This document shows, one piece after another, positions 8,741 to 19,136 of a stretch of DNA of 49,806 nt. A program made the translations under genes and the position numbers. The notes beneath the pieces were generated by a model that saw only the letters and a list, made by a program, of their open reading frames with translations, was not told the DNA's origin and did not search any database. Each line of letters starts with the position of its first letter. Position 1 is the stretch's first letter. The stretch is from the NCBI GenBank assembly GCA_028281865.1, contig JANQJB010000071.1:1-49806 (forward strand), read 5' to 3'. The stretch comes from Marinagarivorans sp. Its GTDB lineage: Bacteria; Pseudomonadota; Gammaproteobacteria; Pseudomonadales; Cellvibrionaceae.

Positions 8741-9870
8741 AGCAATCCACCTCGATTATTGCGAACATTAATGGTTGTACTGACAAGCTGGCGCATAAAC
8801 TTATCGGCTACGGCCACACCTTGGAACTCCACACCGCTATTGTTAAATGCCAACTCCGCCTCAGAGCGAAAAGTAAGGTCGAGCTTAACCGCAAGAATTT
8901 TATTCCACTCCTCGGGATCAGCTTTATCGTTGATTACTTTAGCGGTTACATAGCCTTCAACCTCACCGTCAGCATTGGAGTCGTAGCCATAAAGAATTTG
9001 AAGATCTTCAACACCAATTGCTAGCTCTTCGGAACGAGTTGTTAAGACACCACCGTCATTAACGATAGTTTCCCTCTTTAAAGCAGGGACGCCAGGAACC
9101 GCAGTCGAATCACCAATATAATAGGCACTAGCCAACAAGCGCATAACACGTGAGCCCGGCGCATAGGGTTTTTTCAGACCCCCGCCCGTGGCTGTGTATT
9201 CCGCTGCAGCGTCAGGGTCATCATTCTGTTTTTGTTTGCAGCTAATATTCCCAAGTAAGGTATCGCTACAATTACCCTTACCGCCATGAGTTATTGAATC
9301 ATTTCCACCACCGCTAACAATAAAATAACTTGCCGCACTACAATCCCTATTGCTCATTACAATAGGAGTGCCAACCGCAAAATCGGACACATCCCAAAGG
9401 TCGAGTGCATTACTTGCCGGGCGATGCTCCTTAAGTTCGAATTCATCTTCAAAACTTCCGCGACGAACAATAATTGAATCAGGTGCACCATCGACACCCT
9501 TGTGCGTCGACACTTGACCGTCATAATATTCATGGTGATTTTCTGTCTCACCATCAAAGCCTTGAAGACCAATTGGCGATATAAAACCTTCCAAATCATT
9601 TTCAATTGTATTTGCAATGGTCGTAGTCAACGAAGCACATCCCTTATAACCCGCCATACGAATATCGCGCGACAAAAAGTCAAACGAAAAACGCGCGTTT
9701 TCTTGGATGAAAGAAATTTCTTCGTTGTTTTTAAAGGCGTAACGACTTTTAGATAGAATTTCAACAACACCAATCATTATGATTGAAGCGACGAGCAATG
9801 AAATCATTAACTCAATTAAAGAAAAACCAGATAGTTTAATTCGAGGTGCTTTAATTAAATGCTTTTTCAT
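8737..9870 (-). CDS. pilW: PilW-family minor pilin
   Basis: A 377-residue PilW homologue of full family length. The leader ends at Gly15 and Glu20 follows in FSLIELM. The conserved stretch ENARFSFDFLSRDIRMAGYKGC is shared with the partial PilW at the left window edge. The C-terminal half contains GVEDLQILYGYDSN, a hallmark of the family. The gene overlaps pilX by four bases and starts 3 bp after the pilV stop, so pilV-pilW-pilX form a tightly coupled unit. The role is a minor pilin of the inner-membrane priming complex for type IV pili. Confidence 0.94.
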   Translation of the reverse strand: MKKHLIKAPRIKLSGFSLIELMISLLVASIIMIGVVEILSKSRYAFKNNEEISFIQENARFSFDFLSRDIRMAGYKGCASLTTTIANTIENDLEGFISPIGLQGFDGETENHHEYYDGQVSTHKGVDGAPDSIIVRRGSFEDEFELKEHRPASNALDLWDVSDFAVGTPIVMSNRDCSAASYFIVSGGGNDSITHGGKGNCSDTLLGNISCKQKQNDDPDAAAEYTATGGGLKKPYAPGSRVMRLLASAYYIGDSTAVPGVPALKRETIVNDGGVLTTRSEELAIGVEDLQILYGYDSNADGEVEGYVTAKVINDKADPEEWNKILAVKLDLTFRSEAELAFNNSGVEFQGVAVADKFMRQLVSTTINVRNNRGGLL

Positions 9871-9873
9871 TGA

Positions 9874-10398
9874 TTAAACTCCCGATACCAATACATATTT
9901 TTCCTTATTACCACCTCCACTTGATGCGTCAACCGACGTCACACCATCGACTTCAACTGTATTAAATTGAATGCTGATCCTGTAAAGGGGGTTCGTCGCC
10001 GTATTTATTTGTTCTATATCTGCTGATACACCGGGCAAAGACTGCTGCAACATATAGCTCCAATGTTCCAAATCAGCAGTTACAATCTGCCCTAAGGTAC
10101 AATTAACAGCGGCGGATCCGTAGCAGGAAGGCGTTCGATTAGCATTCATAGGTAGTCCCTTAGCAACATATTGGTCTGCTACGGAAGCGTTTGTACGCAT
10201 GCGCTCAAGAATGTCGTTAGCCAAAAATACAGCTTTTGAATAATTGTACGCTTGGCTATTTAATCGCAACGACTGAACCTGCATTGACACAAGTCCGAGT
10301 ATTCCCACGCCTAAAACAACCAGTGATACCATCACTTCAATCAGAGATGCACCCTTCTGGTTTTTAAAATTTTGATTACGAATTTTGTTAGAAAACAT
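9874..10398 (-). CDS. pilV: PilV-family minor pilin
   Basis: A 174-residue PilV homologue. The leader cleaves after Gly16, Glu21 is present, and the helix is ASLIEVMVSLVVLGVGILGL. The motif YSKAVFLANDILERMRTN matches the left-hand PilV (424-909) closely. Two cysteines, in PSCYGSAAVNC, sit where both PilV copies carry a pair. The gene lies 43 bp after the fimU-like gene and 3 bp before pilW. The role is a minor pilin of the tip/priming complex. Confidence 0.93.
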   Translation of the reverse strand: MFSNKIRNQNFKNQKGASLIEVMVSLVVLGVGILGLVSMQVQSLRLNSQAYNYSKAVFLANDILERMRTNASVADQYVAKGLPMNANRTPSCYGSAAVNCTLGQIVTADLEHWSYMLQQSLPGVSADIEQINTATNPLYRISIQFNTVEVDGVTSVDASSGGGNKEKYVLVSGV

Positions 10399-10441
10399 TC
10401 TTCATTACCTTTACTACTTAAAGCTCTTATCTACTGAGTTG

Positions 10442-11083
10442 CTAGCCACAAGTTAAATCGTGTTTTATAACTCCACCTTGGCCGTCACCAACCTGCAAAT
10501 CATGCTTGCCATCATTATCAAAATCTCTTGAATAAACAGCTCTTCCGGTGCGAAAAATATTAAGTCCGCGCGATACAGTCGGATCGTTACCTTTTTCACA
10601 TACAACAACATGTGCCTCTGTTCCAAGCGTGAGTAAACCCGAGTTATCGAAACTTAAACTGGGAATAGCATCACTGCCATCCACATCTCTTAGCACAACA
10701 GAGTACTGATCTGCATTGTCATAAGTAAATGAGATGAGTAACTCTTCATCACCGTCTAACGCGCCATTACCTTGTACACCTCCAGCAACGGAGCCTCCAT
10801 CATCAACAAAAGCAATCCAACCGTTACTCCATGCTCCATTATTAGCTCCACAACCATCTCCATCAGCGTTCGCTCGGCAAATGGTAGTAATTACATTACG
10901 CGAAACAGCTGCAGAACGAGCCTGCACAAGAGCTCGTTTAAACTCCAAAATCCGATTTTCGATATTGCTATTAAGAGAGCTCTGCCGGAAGGATGGCACG
11001 GCAATGCCAACAAGAATTGCGATAATCACAACCACCGACAACAATTCCAACAATGTATAACCTTGCTCAACGTGCTTCGACAT
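10442..11083 (-). CDS. fimU: FimU/FimT-type (GspH-like) minor pilin
   Basis: A 213-residue GspH/FimT-family pseudopilin, first gene of the complete cluster. The leader ends at Gly8, with Tyr9 and Glu13, and a regular hydrophobic helix ending in AVPSF. The GspH core shows ARSAAVSRN and NGWIAFVDDG, and a Cys pair (CRANADGDGC) lies nearby. FimU and FimT cannot be separated safely by eye; only one such gene is present in this cluster, and its position before pilV fits fimU. It should connect the PilVWX tip complex to the shaft. Its promoter must lie in the 238 bp between it and ispH. Confidence 0.88.
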   Translation of the reverse strand: MSKHVEQGYTLLELLSVVVIIAILVGIAVPSFRQSSLNSNIENRILEFKRALVQARSAAVSRNVITTICRANADGDGCGANNGAWSNGWIAFVDDGGSVAGGVQGNGALDGDEELLISFTYDNADQYSVVLRDVDGSDAIPSLSFDNSGLLTLGTEAHVVVCEKGNDPTVSRGLNIFRTGRAVYSRDFDNDGKHDLQVGDGQGGVIKHDLTCG

Positions 11084-11321
11084 ATAACGAGTTACCAGTT
11101 TTTACGCGATATTTATAGGATAAAATTATTTAAAATCGCACACATTGAACCTTAAACCAACAAAGAATAAAAGGACACGGCATAGAGATAAACGGACTAA
11201 GGCTGTGACAAATGGTTGGCGCCGCAGTGTGATGCAGCTCTCAATTTCAGCAAGCTATTGATTTTTATATATTTTTTTAAAAATTAATGAATGCGTTAAG
11301 GGTTTTTCAAGCTGTTTATTT

Positions 11322-12257
11322 TTAAACCCTCAATTCCTTGGGTAAAGAAAAGCTAATATTTTCGGGGCGCCCAGCTAACTCAAGTGGCCCCTGAGCACCT
11401 TTGGTTTTCAACCCCTCAATAACATCTCGCACCAGGACTTCTGGCGCGGATGCACCTGCAGTGATGCCAATTCGTTGACACCCCACAAGCCAGGCGTCCT
11501 CAACGTCACTCGGCCCGTCAACCAAGTAGGCTTTCACTCCGCAACGCTCAGCAAGCTCACGCAAGCGGTTAGAGTTGGAGCTGTTGGGAGAACCAACCAC
11601 TAAGACCAAATCACATTCAAGGGCCAGTTGTTTCACCGCATCTTGACGATTCTGAGTCGCATAACATATATCGTCTTTTCGCGGACCTTCAATTAACGGA
11701 AATTTCTTTTGCAATGCATCTATAACCTTGGCCGTATCGTCCATAGAAAGCGTCGTTTGAGTAACATATGCCAATTTATCGGGGTCTCCGACCTCGAGTA
11801 AACGGACATCTTCCACATTTTCTACCAAGTAAATAGTGCCACCATTTTCACGATCATATTGTCCCATTGTCCCCTCAACCTCGGGGTGTCCAGAATGGCC
11901 AATAAGTACGCACTCCCAGCCTTCACGAGAAAACTTTGCTACTTCTAGATGTACCTTTGTGACAAGGGGGCAAGTGGCATCGAACACTTTAAGCTCGCGT
12001 TGCTCGGCGTCGCGCCGCACAGACTGGGCCACCCCGTGAGCACTAAAGATCACGGTGGCACCGTCCGGCACGTCATCCAACTCGTCGACAAAAATGGCGC
12101 CTCGCTTTTTAAGAGTATCAACAACAAACTTGTTGTGAACGACTTCATGGCGCACATAAATCGGCGCACCAAACACGTCTAGTGTACGATTGACAATGTC
12201 TATTGCTCTATCAACTCCGGCGCAAAAACCCCGCGGATTTGCAAGCTTTATCTGCAT
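11322..12257 (-). CDS. ispH: 4-hydroxy-3-methylbut-2-enyl diphosphate reductase
   Basis: A 311-residue IspH (LytB), the last step of the MEP isoprenoid pathway: it reduces HMBPP to IPP and DMAPP with a [4Fe-4S] cluster in the cytoplasm. The three cluster cysteines are Cys12 (RGFCAGV), Cys96 (DATCPLV) and Cys198 ([10 protein letters not shown]). The substrate residues His41, His124 and the catalytic Glu126 (GHPEVEG) are all present. The length matches E. coli IspH. The gene follows fkpB with 8 bp between them, as in most gammaproteobacteria, and is the last gene of the ileS-lspA-fkpB-ispH unit. Confidence 0.98.
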   Translation of the reverse strand: MQIKLANPRGFCAGVDRAIDIVNRTLDVFGAPIYVRHEVVHNKFVVDTLKKRGAIFVDELDDVPDGATVIFSAHGVAQSVRRDAEQRELKVFDATCPLVTKVHLEVAKFSREGWECVLIGHSGHPEVEGTMGQYDRENGGTIYLVENVEDVRLLEVGDPDKLAYVTQTTLSMDDTAKVIDALQKKFPLIEGPRKDDICYATQNRQDAVKQLALECDLVLVVGSPNSSNSNRLRELAERCGVKAYLVDGPSDVEDAWLVGCQRIGITAGASAPEVLVRDVIEGLKTKGAQGPLELAGRPENISFSLPKELRV

Positions 12258-12265
12258 ACTTACCC

Positions 12266-12718
12266 CTAGTGTGTAACAGTCGGTTCAATAGAGACGATTT
12301 GAACCTTAAACACAATATTTTTTCCGGCTAGCGGGTGGTTGAAATCAACTGTCACAGACTTAGCATTAAAATCAACAATGACACCCGGCCGCTCGTGAGA
12401 TTGTGCATCGGCAAATGACAACATCAGCCCAATTTCGAGTTCAATATTTTCAGGGAACTCACTTCTTTTTACCTCTTGTATATTATCGGGGTTCGGCTGC
12501 CCAAAGCCGATATCGGGAAGGATCAAAACTTCTTTCGTTTCCCCCTCTTCCATACCTAGGATTTGATCCTCAAAACCAGGCATAAGATTTCCGTCACCAT
12601 AAACAAAAGTCGCCGGATCGCCGTCAAAATTAGAATCAATCACCGCTCCGCTTTCTAAGCTCAACGAAAAGTGCATCGTTACGCGAGTCCCTGGGCCAGC
12701 AACAATATCACTGGTCAT
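12266..12718 (-). CDS. fkpB: FKBP-type peptidyl-prolyl cis-trans isomerase (SlpA/FkpB)
   Basis: A 150-residue FKBP of the SlyD/FkpB type. Recognisable elements are the N-terminal [19 protein letters not shown], the [19 protein letters not shown] segment that shapes the active site, and the inserted IF-domain region ending in [18 protein letters not shown]. It lacks the His-rich metal tail of SlyD, which favours FkpB. The start ATG overlaps the lspA stop (ATGA). The role is a cytosolic prolyl isomerase and chaperone; its fixed place between lspA and ispH is common in gammaproteobacteria, but the reason is not known to me. Confidence 0.95.
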   Translation of the reverse strand: MTSDIVAGPGTRVTMHFSLSLESGAVIDSNFDGDPATFVYGDGNLMPGFEDQILGMEEGETKEVLILPDIGFGQPNPDNIQEVKRSEFPENIELEIGLMLSFADAQSHERPGVIVDFNAKSVTVDFNHPLAGKNIVFKVQIVSIEPTVTH

Positions 12719-13233
12719 CCGGTTTTTCCCGATTTCGATTTACTGGGTTTAAAAGCTTCGAACAAAAGGCAAGCCGCACCGACACAGATAGCCACATCGG
12801 CAACATTAAATGCAGGCCATTTTAATTCTTCATTAATATAAACCAATAAAAAATCGGTAACCTTACCAGCAACTAAACGGTCGTAGAGGTTGCCAATTGC
12901 CCCGCCTAAGATCAACGCAAGACCAACCTTTTCATAGCGTTTTTCGGGCGGCAATCTATAGAGCCAAACAACCAAAATGATACTCATTACACCTGCCAAA
13001 ATTGCCAAGGGCCATCTTTTACCACCAAACATCCCAAATGCGGCGCCATGATTATAGACGAGCGTTAAATCAAATAGCGGCATAATATTTTGGCGTGCAC
13101 CTTCTATATCGTTAAAATAATTAATCATTATTTCCTTAGTTGTTAAATCGAAAACAACAACAATTAATGCAATGAAATACCAAAACCAAGGAATTTTTCT
13201 GAAGTCAAAACTCTGCATACCGACATTAAACAT
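12715..13233 (-). CDS. lspA: Lipoprotein signal peptidase II
   Basis: An inner-membrane aspartyl protease that removes the signal peptide of diacylglyceryl prolipoproteins. Four membrane segments are visible. The catalytic aspartates are in GNLYDRL and FNVADVAI (about residues 118 and 146), and the NHGAAFGMF motif is present. I choose the ATG at 13233, which lies inside the last codons of ileS and has GGTGAG about 9 bases upstream; an ATG at 13251 (six codons longer) and one at 13218 are alternatives. Its stop overlaps the fkpB start. The lipoprotein encoded at 21912-23630 would be a substrate. Confidence 0.96.
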   Translation of the reverse strand: MFNVGMQSFDFRKIPWFWYFIALIVVVFDLTTKEIMINYFNDIEGARQNIMPLFDLTLVYNHGAAFGMFGGKRWPLAILAGVMSIILVVWLYRLPPEKRYEKVGLALILGGAIGNLYDRLVAGKVTDFLLVYINEELKWPAFNVADVAICVGAACLLFEAFKPSKSKSGKTG

Positions 13234-16030
13234 ATAAGCGCTTCTCACCATCGTTTACTACGTTGTCAACGCAGCGACCGCAAAGTTCAATATGCTCTGC
13301 ATTTTCGCCAATATCGTCACTGTGATGCCAACATCGAACACACTTATCCCAAGCAATTTTTTCCACCAAAATCGCCATACCTTCAATGTTAGAATCCGGA
13401 TTCTCTCCTTTGTCTTGATAGGGCAACACACTTACGGCGGAAGTAATAAGTAAAAAACGCAACTCAGACCCAACACGAGAAAGTAATTCCATTAAATCCT
13501 TTTCACAAAATAGCGTTACTTTAACCTCAAGGCTTTTCCCAACCTCGCCCTCATTCCGCCTTACCTCAATAGCACGATTAACTTCGCTTTTAACCTCCGA
13601 CAAAAATGCCCAGTACTCTTCATCAAATTCACGAGGAAGAACAAGATCAGGTAGTTGATACCATTCTGCCATAAAAACCGATCCTCCCTCCTTCTGCCCC
13701 GGTAGCGCCTGCCATATTTCATCAGATGTAAATGATAAAATTGGCGCTATCCAGCGTACAAACGCCTGTGCAATATAATATTGAGCTGTCTGCGCAGAAC
13801 GCCGCCCGAGGCTATTCGTCTGCATGGTATAAACGCGATCTTTCGTAATATCGAGATAAAACCCACCCAATTCAACAATACAAAAATTATGTAATTTTTG
13901 ATAAATCAAATGGAAATCATAATTATCGTAGTGGTCAATAATTTCTTTTTGCAGTGAAGCTGTTTTGGCAACAACCCACGCATCGAGTGCCAGTAATTTT
14001 TCGTTAGGAACTAAATGTATCTCAGGGTCAAAATCCGGCAAATTGGCTAGCAAATATCGCACTGTATTACGCATACGGCGATAAGATTCCGCCATGCGTT
14101 TTAAAATTGTGTCGGAAACACTGAGATCATTACTAAAATCCGTGGCGGCCACCCACAACCTCAATACATCGGCACCAAGTTCGTTCATCACTTTTTGAGG
14201 TGGCGTCGTATTGCCAAGCGATTTTGATTGCTTTCGACCATGCTCATCAACTGTAAAACCATGCGTGAGGACTTGTTTATAAGGTGCAATTCCATTGATT
14301 GCGATTGACGTTTTCAACGATGATTGGAACCACCCGCGATGCTGGTCTGAGCCCTCTAAATATAGGTCGGCTGGAAAATCTAAATATTCGCGCTGCCGTA
14401 AAACTGAATAATGCGTAACGCCTGAATCAAACCAAACATCCAACGTATCAGTGACTTTCGCGTAATTATCTGCATCATTTCCTAAAAAGTCGTTGGTATC
14501 GAGATCAAACCATGCATCCATACCGTCAACTTCTATTAATTGCGCGACTTTTTCAATTAAGTTTTCGCTATCGGGGTGTAACTCTTGTGTTTGCCTATCA
14601 ACAAATAACGTTATTGGAACACCCCACGTACGCTGCCGAGAAACGCACCAATCGGGGCTCGAATCTAACATACTGCGGATCCGCGCCTCTCCCCACTCCG
14701 GAATCCATCTAATTTCGTCCACAGCGCTTTTCACATTTTCGAGCAAATGTTTTTTGTTCATGCTTATAAACCACTGAGGCGTCGCACGAAAAATTAATGG
14801 CTTTTTTGTTCTCCAACAATGGGGATAACTATGCGTTATTTTGCTTTGATGCAGCAAGGCACCTTTTTCGATTAAAATATCTATAACATGTTCATCAACC
14901 TTATAAACATGCTCACCTGCAAAAATCTCTACATCATCTCGAAAATTGCCATATTCCATAACATAATTTAATGTGCCAATATCGTATTTTTGCCCGACGA
15001 TAAAATCATCCATTCCGTGATCCGGTGCTGTGTGTACACAGCCGGTACCGGCGTCAGTCGTAACATGATCGCCTAAAATAACTGGAACTTGCTTGTTATA
15101 AAAAGGGTGATTTAACTCAAGAAATTCAAGTTGTTTTCCCTTAAATTGAGCTACGCGCCCTGCACCTTCTATACCAGCACGCTGCGCTAACGCATCTGCC
15201 AACTCATCCGCAATCAGCAGACGTTCATTTCCCGCTTGAAGAATCACGTAGTCCACTTCTGGATTTAAAGACACAGCCTGGTTTGATGGCAGGGTCCAAG
15301 GCGTTGTGGTCCAAATAACAACAGAAATTGGCCCAGCGCCACTAACTTCACCAACTCTCGCTACCAAATCAGATTCTGATGTAACTTCGAACTTTACGTC
15401 GATTGTAAATGAAGTTTTATCCTGATATTCCACCTCCGCTTCTGCTAACGCAGAACCGCCAACGACACTCCAATAAACTGGTTTAAAACCGCGAACAAGG
15501 TGACCATTTTTAGTAATTTGCCCTAGTGCCCGAACAATATCAGCTTCAGTTTTATAATCCATGGTTAAATAGGGCTTATCCCACTCACCCAATACACCTA
15601 GCCGAATAAAATCTTTTTTCTGCCCTTCAACTTGCTTACTAGCGTATTCGCGGCATTTTTTCCGAAACTCAGCGTATTCAACTTTTGCTCCAGCCTTGCC
15701 AATTTTTTTCTCTACGTTGTGTTCAATTGGCAACCCGTGGCAATCCCAGCCCGGTACATAAGGAGCGTCATAACCACTAAGAGTTTTCGCTTTGACAATA
15801 ATATCTTTAAGAATTTTGTTAAGCGCATGGCCAATATGAATATCACCGTTGGCATAAGGAGGACCGTCGTGCAAAATAAATTTTTTGCGGCCGGAGCGCG
15901 CTTTACGAATCTGTGCATAAAGATCTTCGTCGTACCAACGTTTTAATGCTTGTGGTTCACGTTGAGCCAAATTTGCTTTCATGGCAAAGCTGGTAGACGG
16001 TAAATTTAATGTAGACTTGTAATCAGCCAT
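13226..16030 (-). CDS. ileS: Isoleucyl-tRNA synthetase
   Basis: A 934-residue class Ia aminoacyl-tRNA synthetase that charges tRNA-Ile, with a CP1 editing domain. The HIGH motif is His65-Ile-Gly-His68. The second ATP motif reads KQSKS at residues 600-604 instead of the usual KMSKS. The C-terminal zinc finger has two CxxC pairs (CVRC and CGRC), as in bacterial type-1 enzymes. Length and motif spacing match E. coli IleS. It overlaps lspA at its 3' end. A 217-bp gap separates it from ribF upstream, so it may have its own promoter as well as read-through from murJ-ribF. Confidence 0.98.
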   Translation of the reverse strand: MADYKSTLNLPSTSFAMKANLAQREPQALKRWYDEDLYAQIRKARSGRKKFILHDGPPYANGDIHIGHALNKILKDIIVKAKTLSGYDAPYVPGWDCHGLPIEHNVEKKIGKAGAKVEYAEFRKKCREYASKQVEGQKKDFIRLGVLGEWDKPYLTMDYKTEADIVRALGQITKNGHLVRGFKPVYWSVVGGSALAEAEVEYQDKTSFTIDVKFEVTSESDLVARVGEVSGAGPISVVIWTTTPWTLPSNQAVSLNPEVDYVILQAGNERLLIADELADALAQRAGIEGAGRVAQFKGKQLEFLELNHPFYNKQVPVILGDHVTTDAGTGCVHTAPDHGMDDFIVGQKYDIGTLNYVMEYGNFRDDVEIFAGEHVYKVDEHVIDILIEKGALLHQSKITHSYPHCWRTKKPLIFRATPQWFISMNKKHLLENVKSAVDEIRWIPEWGEARIRSMLDSSPDWCVSRQRTWGVPITLFVDRQTQELHPDSENLIEKVAQLIEVDGMDAWFDLDTNDFLGNDADNYAKVTDTLDVWFDSGVTHYSVLRQREYLDFPADLYLEGSDQHRGWFQSSLKTSIAINGIAPYKQVLTHGFTVDEHGRKQSKSLGNTTPPQKVMNELGADVLRLWVAATDFSNDLSVSDTILKRMAESYRRMRNTVRYLLANLPDFDPEIHLVPNEKLLALDAWVVAKTASLQKEIIDHYDNYDFHLIYQKLHNFCIVELGGFYLDITKDRVYTMQTNSLGRRSAQTAQYYIAQAFVRWIAPILSFTSDEIWQALPGQKEGGSVFMAEWYQLPDLVLPREFDEEYWAFLSEVKSEVNRAIEVRRNEGEVGKSLEVKVTLFCEKDLMELLSRVGSELRFLLITSAVSVLPYQDKGENPDSNIEGMAILVEKIAWDKCVRCWHHSDDIGENAEHIELCGRCVDNVVNDGEKRLYV

Positions 16031-16247
16031 GGACTTCGAAAAAACCTTAATATAATTTAGTTAACTACTATTGATTGCACCGATATTTATTGCATCGGCA
16101 AACAAATGGATCCTCCTGACCCTTTGCTTACGCACCACCAAACTACTGATAAAAATGTGTGTATTTTCTTCCATTTTTGTACGTATAAAGCTGGTATCTG
16201 CCCTTTAATACATTTATTGCTTATTTGATATTTGTCAGCTTATTAAT

Positions 16248-17219
16248 TTAACAATTTATTTGTCGGCCAAAAAAATCTCGAGCATGCTCAATATCAAACA
16301 ATATTTGTTCCTTTAGCATTTCTATCGAGGAAAACTTTCTTTCATCACGAATTTTCTTTTTTAGCTCCACGTTGAGATATTCACCATAGATGTCTTGCGA
16401 AAAGTCGAATAAATGAACTTCCAACAAAGGATGAACTCGACTTTTATTCTCCGGGCTAGAAACCGTAGGACGCGTGCCAATATTCGCAACCCCAAATTTT
16501 TTCTCACCCGTCGCACGTGTAACTCTTACAGCATAAACACCATTTACTGGACATCGATAGCGTCCCAAACCAATGTTTGCCGTGGCCACACCCAACTGGC
16601 GACCGAGTTGGCGCCCAAACACGACGCGACCTCGGATTTGATAGGGTTTACCAAGCAGCACTTGGGCGCGCTCAAAGTTGTCATCTTCCAACAACTCACG
16701 TATGCGCGTACTGCTCACTCGTTCCCCCTCGATTTCGTATGTTGCAGCCTGCGTTACAGTAAAACCACATTCATCGCCCATCCTTTTTAAAAAGTCGAAA
16801 TCGCCTTTTCGATCACAACCGAAGCGAAAATCATCCCCGACTTCCAAATGCTTGACACCTAATCCAGAAACCAATATTTCCTCGACAAATTGTTGTGCCG
16901 AGTATTCGCTTAAACGCCGGTTAAAACGCAAGCAAAAAACCGAATCGACACCGTGAGTTAATAAAGCGGAAACTTTATCCCTTAGCCGCATTAGCCTAGG
17001 AGCTGCTTGGGCCTTAGAAAAATACTCATGCGGCTGAGGCTCAAATACAATGACAACCGCAGGCAAATGAAAGCGCGCGGCAGCCCTCCGCAACTGCTCG
17101 AGAATAGCCTGATGGCCAATATGAACGCCGTCGAAGGAGCCTATCGTCGCGACACATCCACGTTCTCTACTGAACGTTTTTAGCCCCGCTAAGCCGCAAA
17201 AAAAGCCTTGTTGATTCAT
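16248..17219 (-). CDS. ribF: Bifunctional riboflavin kinase / FAD synthetase
   Basis: A 323-residue RibF that makes FMN and then FAD. The N-terminal adenylyltransferase domain shows GSFDGVHIGH, and DDFRFGCDRKGDF matches the family. The C-terminal kinase domain begins near GKPYQIRGRVVFG. The kinase motif normally read as PTAN is GVATAN here, with Ala in place of Pro, after an internal repeat GRQLGRQLG. I use the ATG at 17219; a TTG two codons earlier is possible. It lies 95 bp after murJ in the conserved murJ-ribF-ileS order. Confidence 0.96.
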   Translation of the reverse strand: MNQQGFFCGLAGLKTFSRERGCVATIGSFDGVHIGHQAILEQLRRAAARFHLPAVVIVFEPQPHEYFSKAQAAPRLMRLRDKVSALLTHGVDSVFCLRFNRRLSEYSAQQFVEEILVSGLGVKHLEVGDDFRFGCDRKGDFDFLKRMGDECGFTVTQAATYEIEGERVSSTRIRELLEDDNFERAQVLLGKPYQIRGRVVFGRQLGRQLGVATANIGLGRYRCPVNGVYAVRVTRATGEKKFGVANIGTRPTVSSPENKSRVHPLLEVHLFDFSQDIYGEYLNVELKKKIRDERKFSSIEMLKEQILFDIEHARDFFGRQINC

Positions 17220-17314
17220 TGCCAAAGAGCAAATTACCCACGGTTAAACAAACGGGCGAGTATACCTCAGCATTGATATGCATTGAACCGCAAAGGCTCT
17301 TCAAAGAGCGACTT

Positions 17315-18904
17315 TCAGCCTTGGAAGCTACCCGGCTTAAGATGTGCAGGCCGAATTCCACAAACAATGAGCGCAATCGCGTAAATGAGCGCGCCAAGCA
17401 AACACATCCAAGCCGTATGAAAGCCCCGCCTCCACGCTTCCATTTGCTCAAATGAGCCGACGAGTAGAACCGCAATATAGAGCCCCAAAGCCATCGCAGC
17501 GCTGGCACACATAAGCTTAGTAAGATATATAAGCCAAGCACTTTCCGGTTGATAAACCCGCTCTTTTAGCAGTCTGCGCAGTAAAAGGCCGGCATTGATA
17601 AATGCCGACCCGCTAGTAGCCAGCGCTAAACCCGCGTGCCCAATCCCCCAGAAAAAATACAAAGGGGCAACAAAAACCACATTGAGCAACATATTCGCAA
17701 CCATTGCGACTATGCCAATCTTTACCGGTGTTTTGGTGTTCTGACGCGAATAAAAAGCCGAAGCCAGTACCTTGATAAGCATAAAAGCTGTTAAGCCGAG
17801 TGCATAGGCACGCAAGCTGTACGCAGCCATCGTAACGTCCGTAGCCTTAAACGATCCGTAGTGAAAAAGGGTAAATATAATAGGCTCCGCCAATAGCGAG
17901 AGTGCAACCGCGGCAGGAATCGCAATTAGCAAGATTGTCCGCAGAGCCCAATCAAGAGTCTTAGAGAATGCCTCAGAGCCTGCAGTAAACTGGCGTGACA
18001 GCGTCGGTAAAATCACCGTTGCGATACCGACACCAAAAACACCCAACGGCAATTCGGTTAGCCGATCGGAATAATACAGCCACGATACACTCCCATTCGG
18101 CAAAAACGATGCAAGCACAGTATCCAGTAATAAATTAATCTGGCTTACTGAGACCCCAAACATCGCAGGCGCCATTAAACGCAATACTTTTTTTACTTGA
18201 GAATCTTTCCAATTTGGCTTAGGCCTGGGCAACAAGCCAAGACGCGCCACGAAAGGGACTTGAAAACCAAACTGCAGTAGGCCTGCCACAAAAACGCCCC
18301 ATGCCAAGGCATCAACCGGGCGCTCGATATTCGGTGCTACAGCAACCGCAGCTGTAATCAATACGATATTTAAGATAACAGGAGTAAAAGCCGGGCCGGC
18401 AAATTGATCGTAGCTATTCAAAATAGCGCCCAAGAATCCGGTGAGCGAAATGAACATTAGATACGAAAAGGTGATGCGAATGAGTTCGGTGGTGAGCTGA
18501 TATTTTTCAGGGTTATTGAAATAAAAGCCCGGAGCAAAAACCATTGCGATAACGGGTGCGGCAACAATTGAAAATGCCGTCACACCTATCAAAGACATGC
18601 CTAAACAACCGGCAATATGGTCGACAAATTGGCGAATCGCTGCACGCGACCCATTCTCGCGCAATTCAGAGAGAACCGGCACAAACGCCTGAGCAAAGGC
18701 GCCCTCGGAAAATAAACGCCGCATAAAATTGGGAATTTTAAAGGCAACAAAAAACGCATCTGCGCCAGCTTCCGCACCGATAAAACGGGCGAAAATAATG
18801 TCTCTTACCAAGCCCAATACACGCGACAACGTTGTCATAAATGCAAATATGGCAGTTGATTTAAGCAGCTTTTTGGATGTTTTGTCGCGTGCAGAATCGG
18901 TCAA
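17315..18904 (-). CDS. murJ: Lipid II flippase
   Basis: A MurJ/MviN family protein of about 530 residues with 14 predicted membrane helices; it flips lipid II across the inner membrane for peptidoglycan synthesis. The N-terminal SRVLGLVRDIIFARFIGA and DAFFVAFKIPNFMRRLFSEGAFAQAFVP are family hallmarks. No ATG exists upstream of the first helix: the first ATG would remove half of TM1. Three TTG codons are available; I choose 18904 because ACAGG precedes it by 6-7 bases, with TTG 18919 as the alternative. It heads murJ-ribF-ileS. The usual upstream neighbour rpsT is not found here; a divergent OmpA-like gene takes its place. Confidence 0.95.
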   Translation of the reverse strand: MTDSARDKTSKKLLKSTAIFAFMTTLSRVLGLVRDIIFARFIGAEAGADAFFVAFKIPNFMRRLFSEGAFAQAFVPVLSELRENGSRAAIRQFVDHIAGCLGMSLIGVTAFSIVAAPVIAMVFAPGFYFNNPEKYQLTTELIRITFSYLMFISLTGFLGAILNSYDQFAGPAFTPVILNIVLITAAVAVAPNIERPVDALAWGVFVAGLLQFGFQVPFVARLGLLPRPKPNWKDSQVKKVLRLMAPAMFGVSVSQINLLLDTVLASFLPNGSVSWLYYSDRLTELPLGVFGVGIATVILPTLSRQFTAGSEAFSKTLDWALRTILLIAIPAAVALSLLAEPIIFTLFHYGSFKATDVTMAAYSLRAYALGLTAFMLIKVLASAFYSRQNTKTPVKIGIVAMVANMLLNVVFVAPLYFFWGIGHAGLALATSGSAFINAGLLLRRLLKERVYQPESAWLIYLTKLMCASAAMALGLYIAVLLVGSFEQMEAWRRGFHTAWMCLLGALIYAIALIVCGIRPAHLKPGSFQG

Positions 18905-19136
18905 AATCAAACCTGTCAATTCAAGACTTCAAAAATGTTACTTCTATTTTAGGCGGCATTGAGCCACGAATGCTCGTAGTCTTCAAGACCTTCTGCCTTA
19001 ACCATCATTATTTGCCATATTTCGAGCCTTCTCTATCACAAATCACCCACCTGGGTGCCGTTTTTTACGCTTTTAATAGTCGTTGTAGAAAAACTAATTT
19101 TCAAACCAAAATATTATTTAATAAAAGGCATCCATT

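Noticed and set aside
11138-11155. GG-N10-GC (sigma-54-like) spacing upstream of the fimU-like gene
   Set aside because: Only the GG and GC dinucleotides match; the rest of TGGCAC-N5-TTGC is absent, and such pairs are frequent by chance.
11290-11329. GGGTTT/AAACCC inverted repeat at the end of ispH as a terminator
   Set aside because: The arms are short and AT-rich with a loop of about 20 bases and no T run after the second arm.
17296-17309. GCTCT/AGAGC hairpin just after murJ
   Set aside because: The stem has five pairs and no T run follows; ribF is probably co-transcribed.
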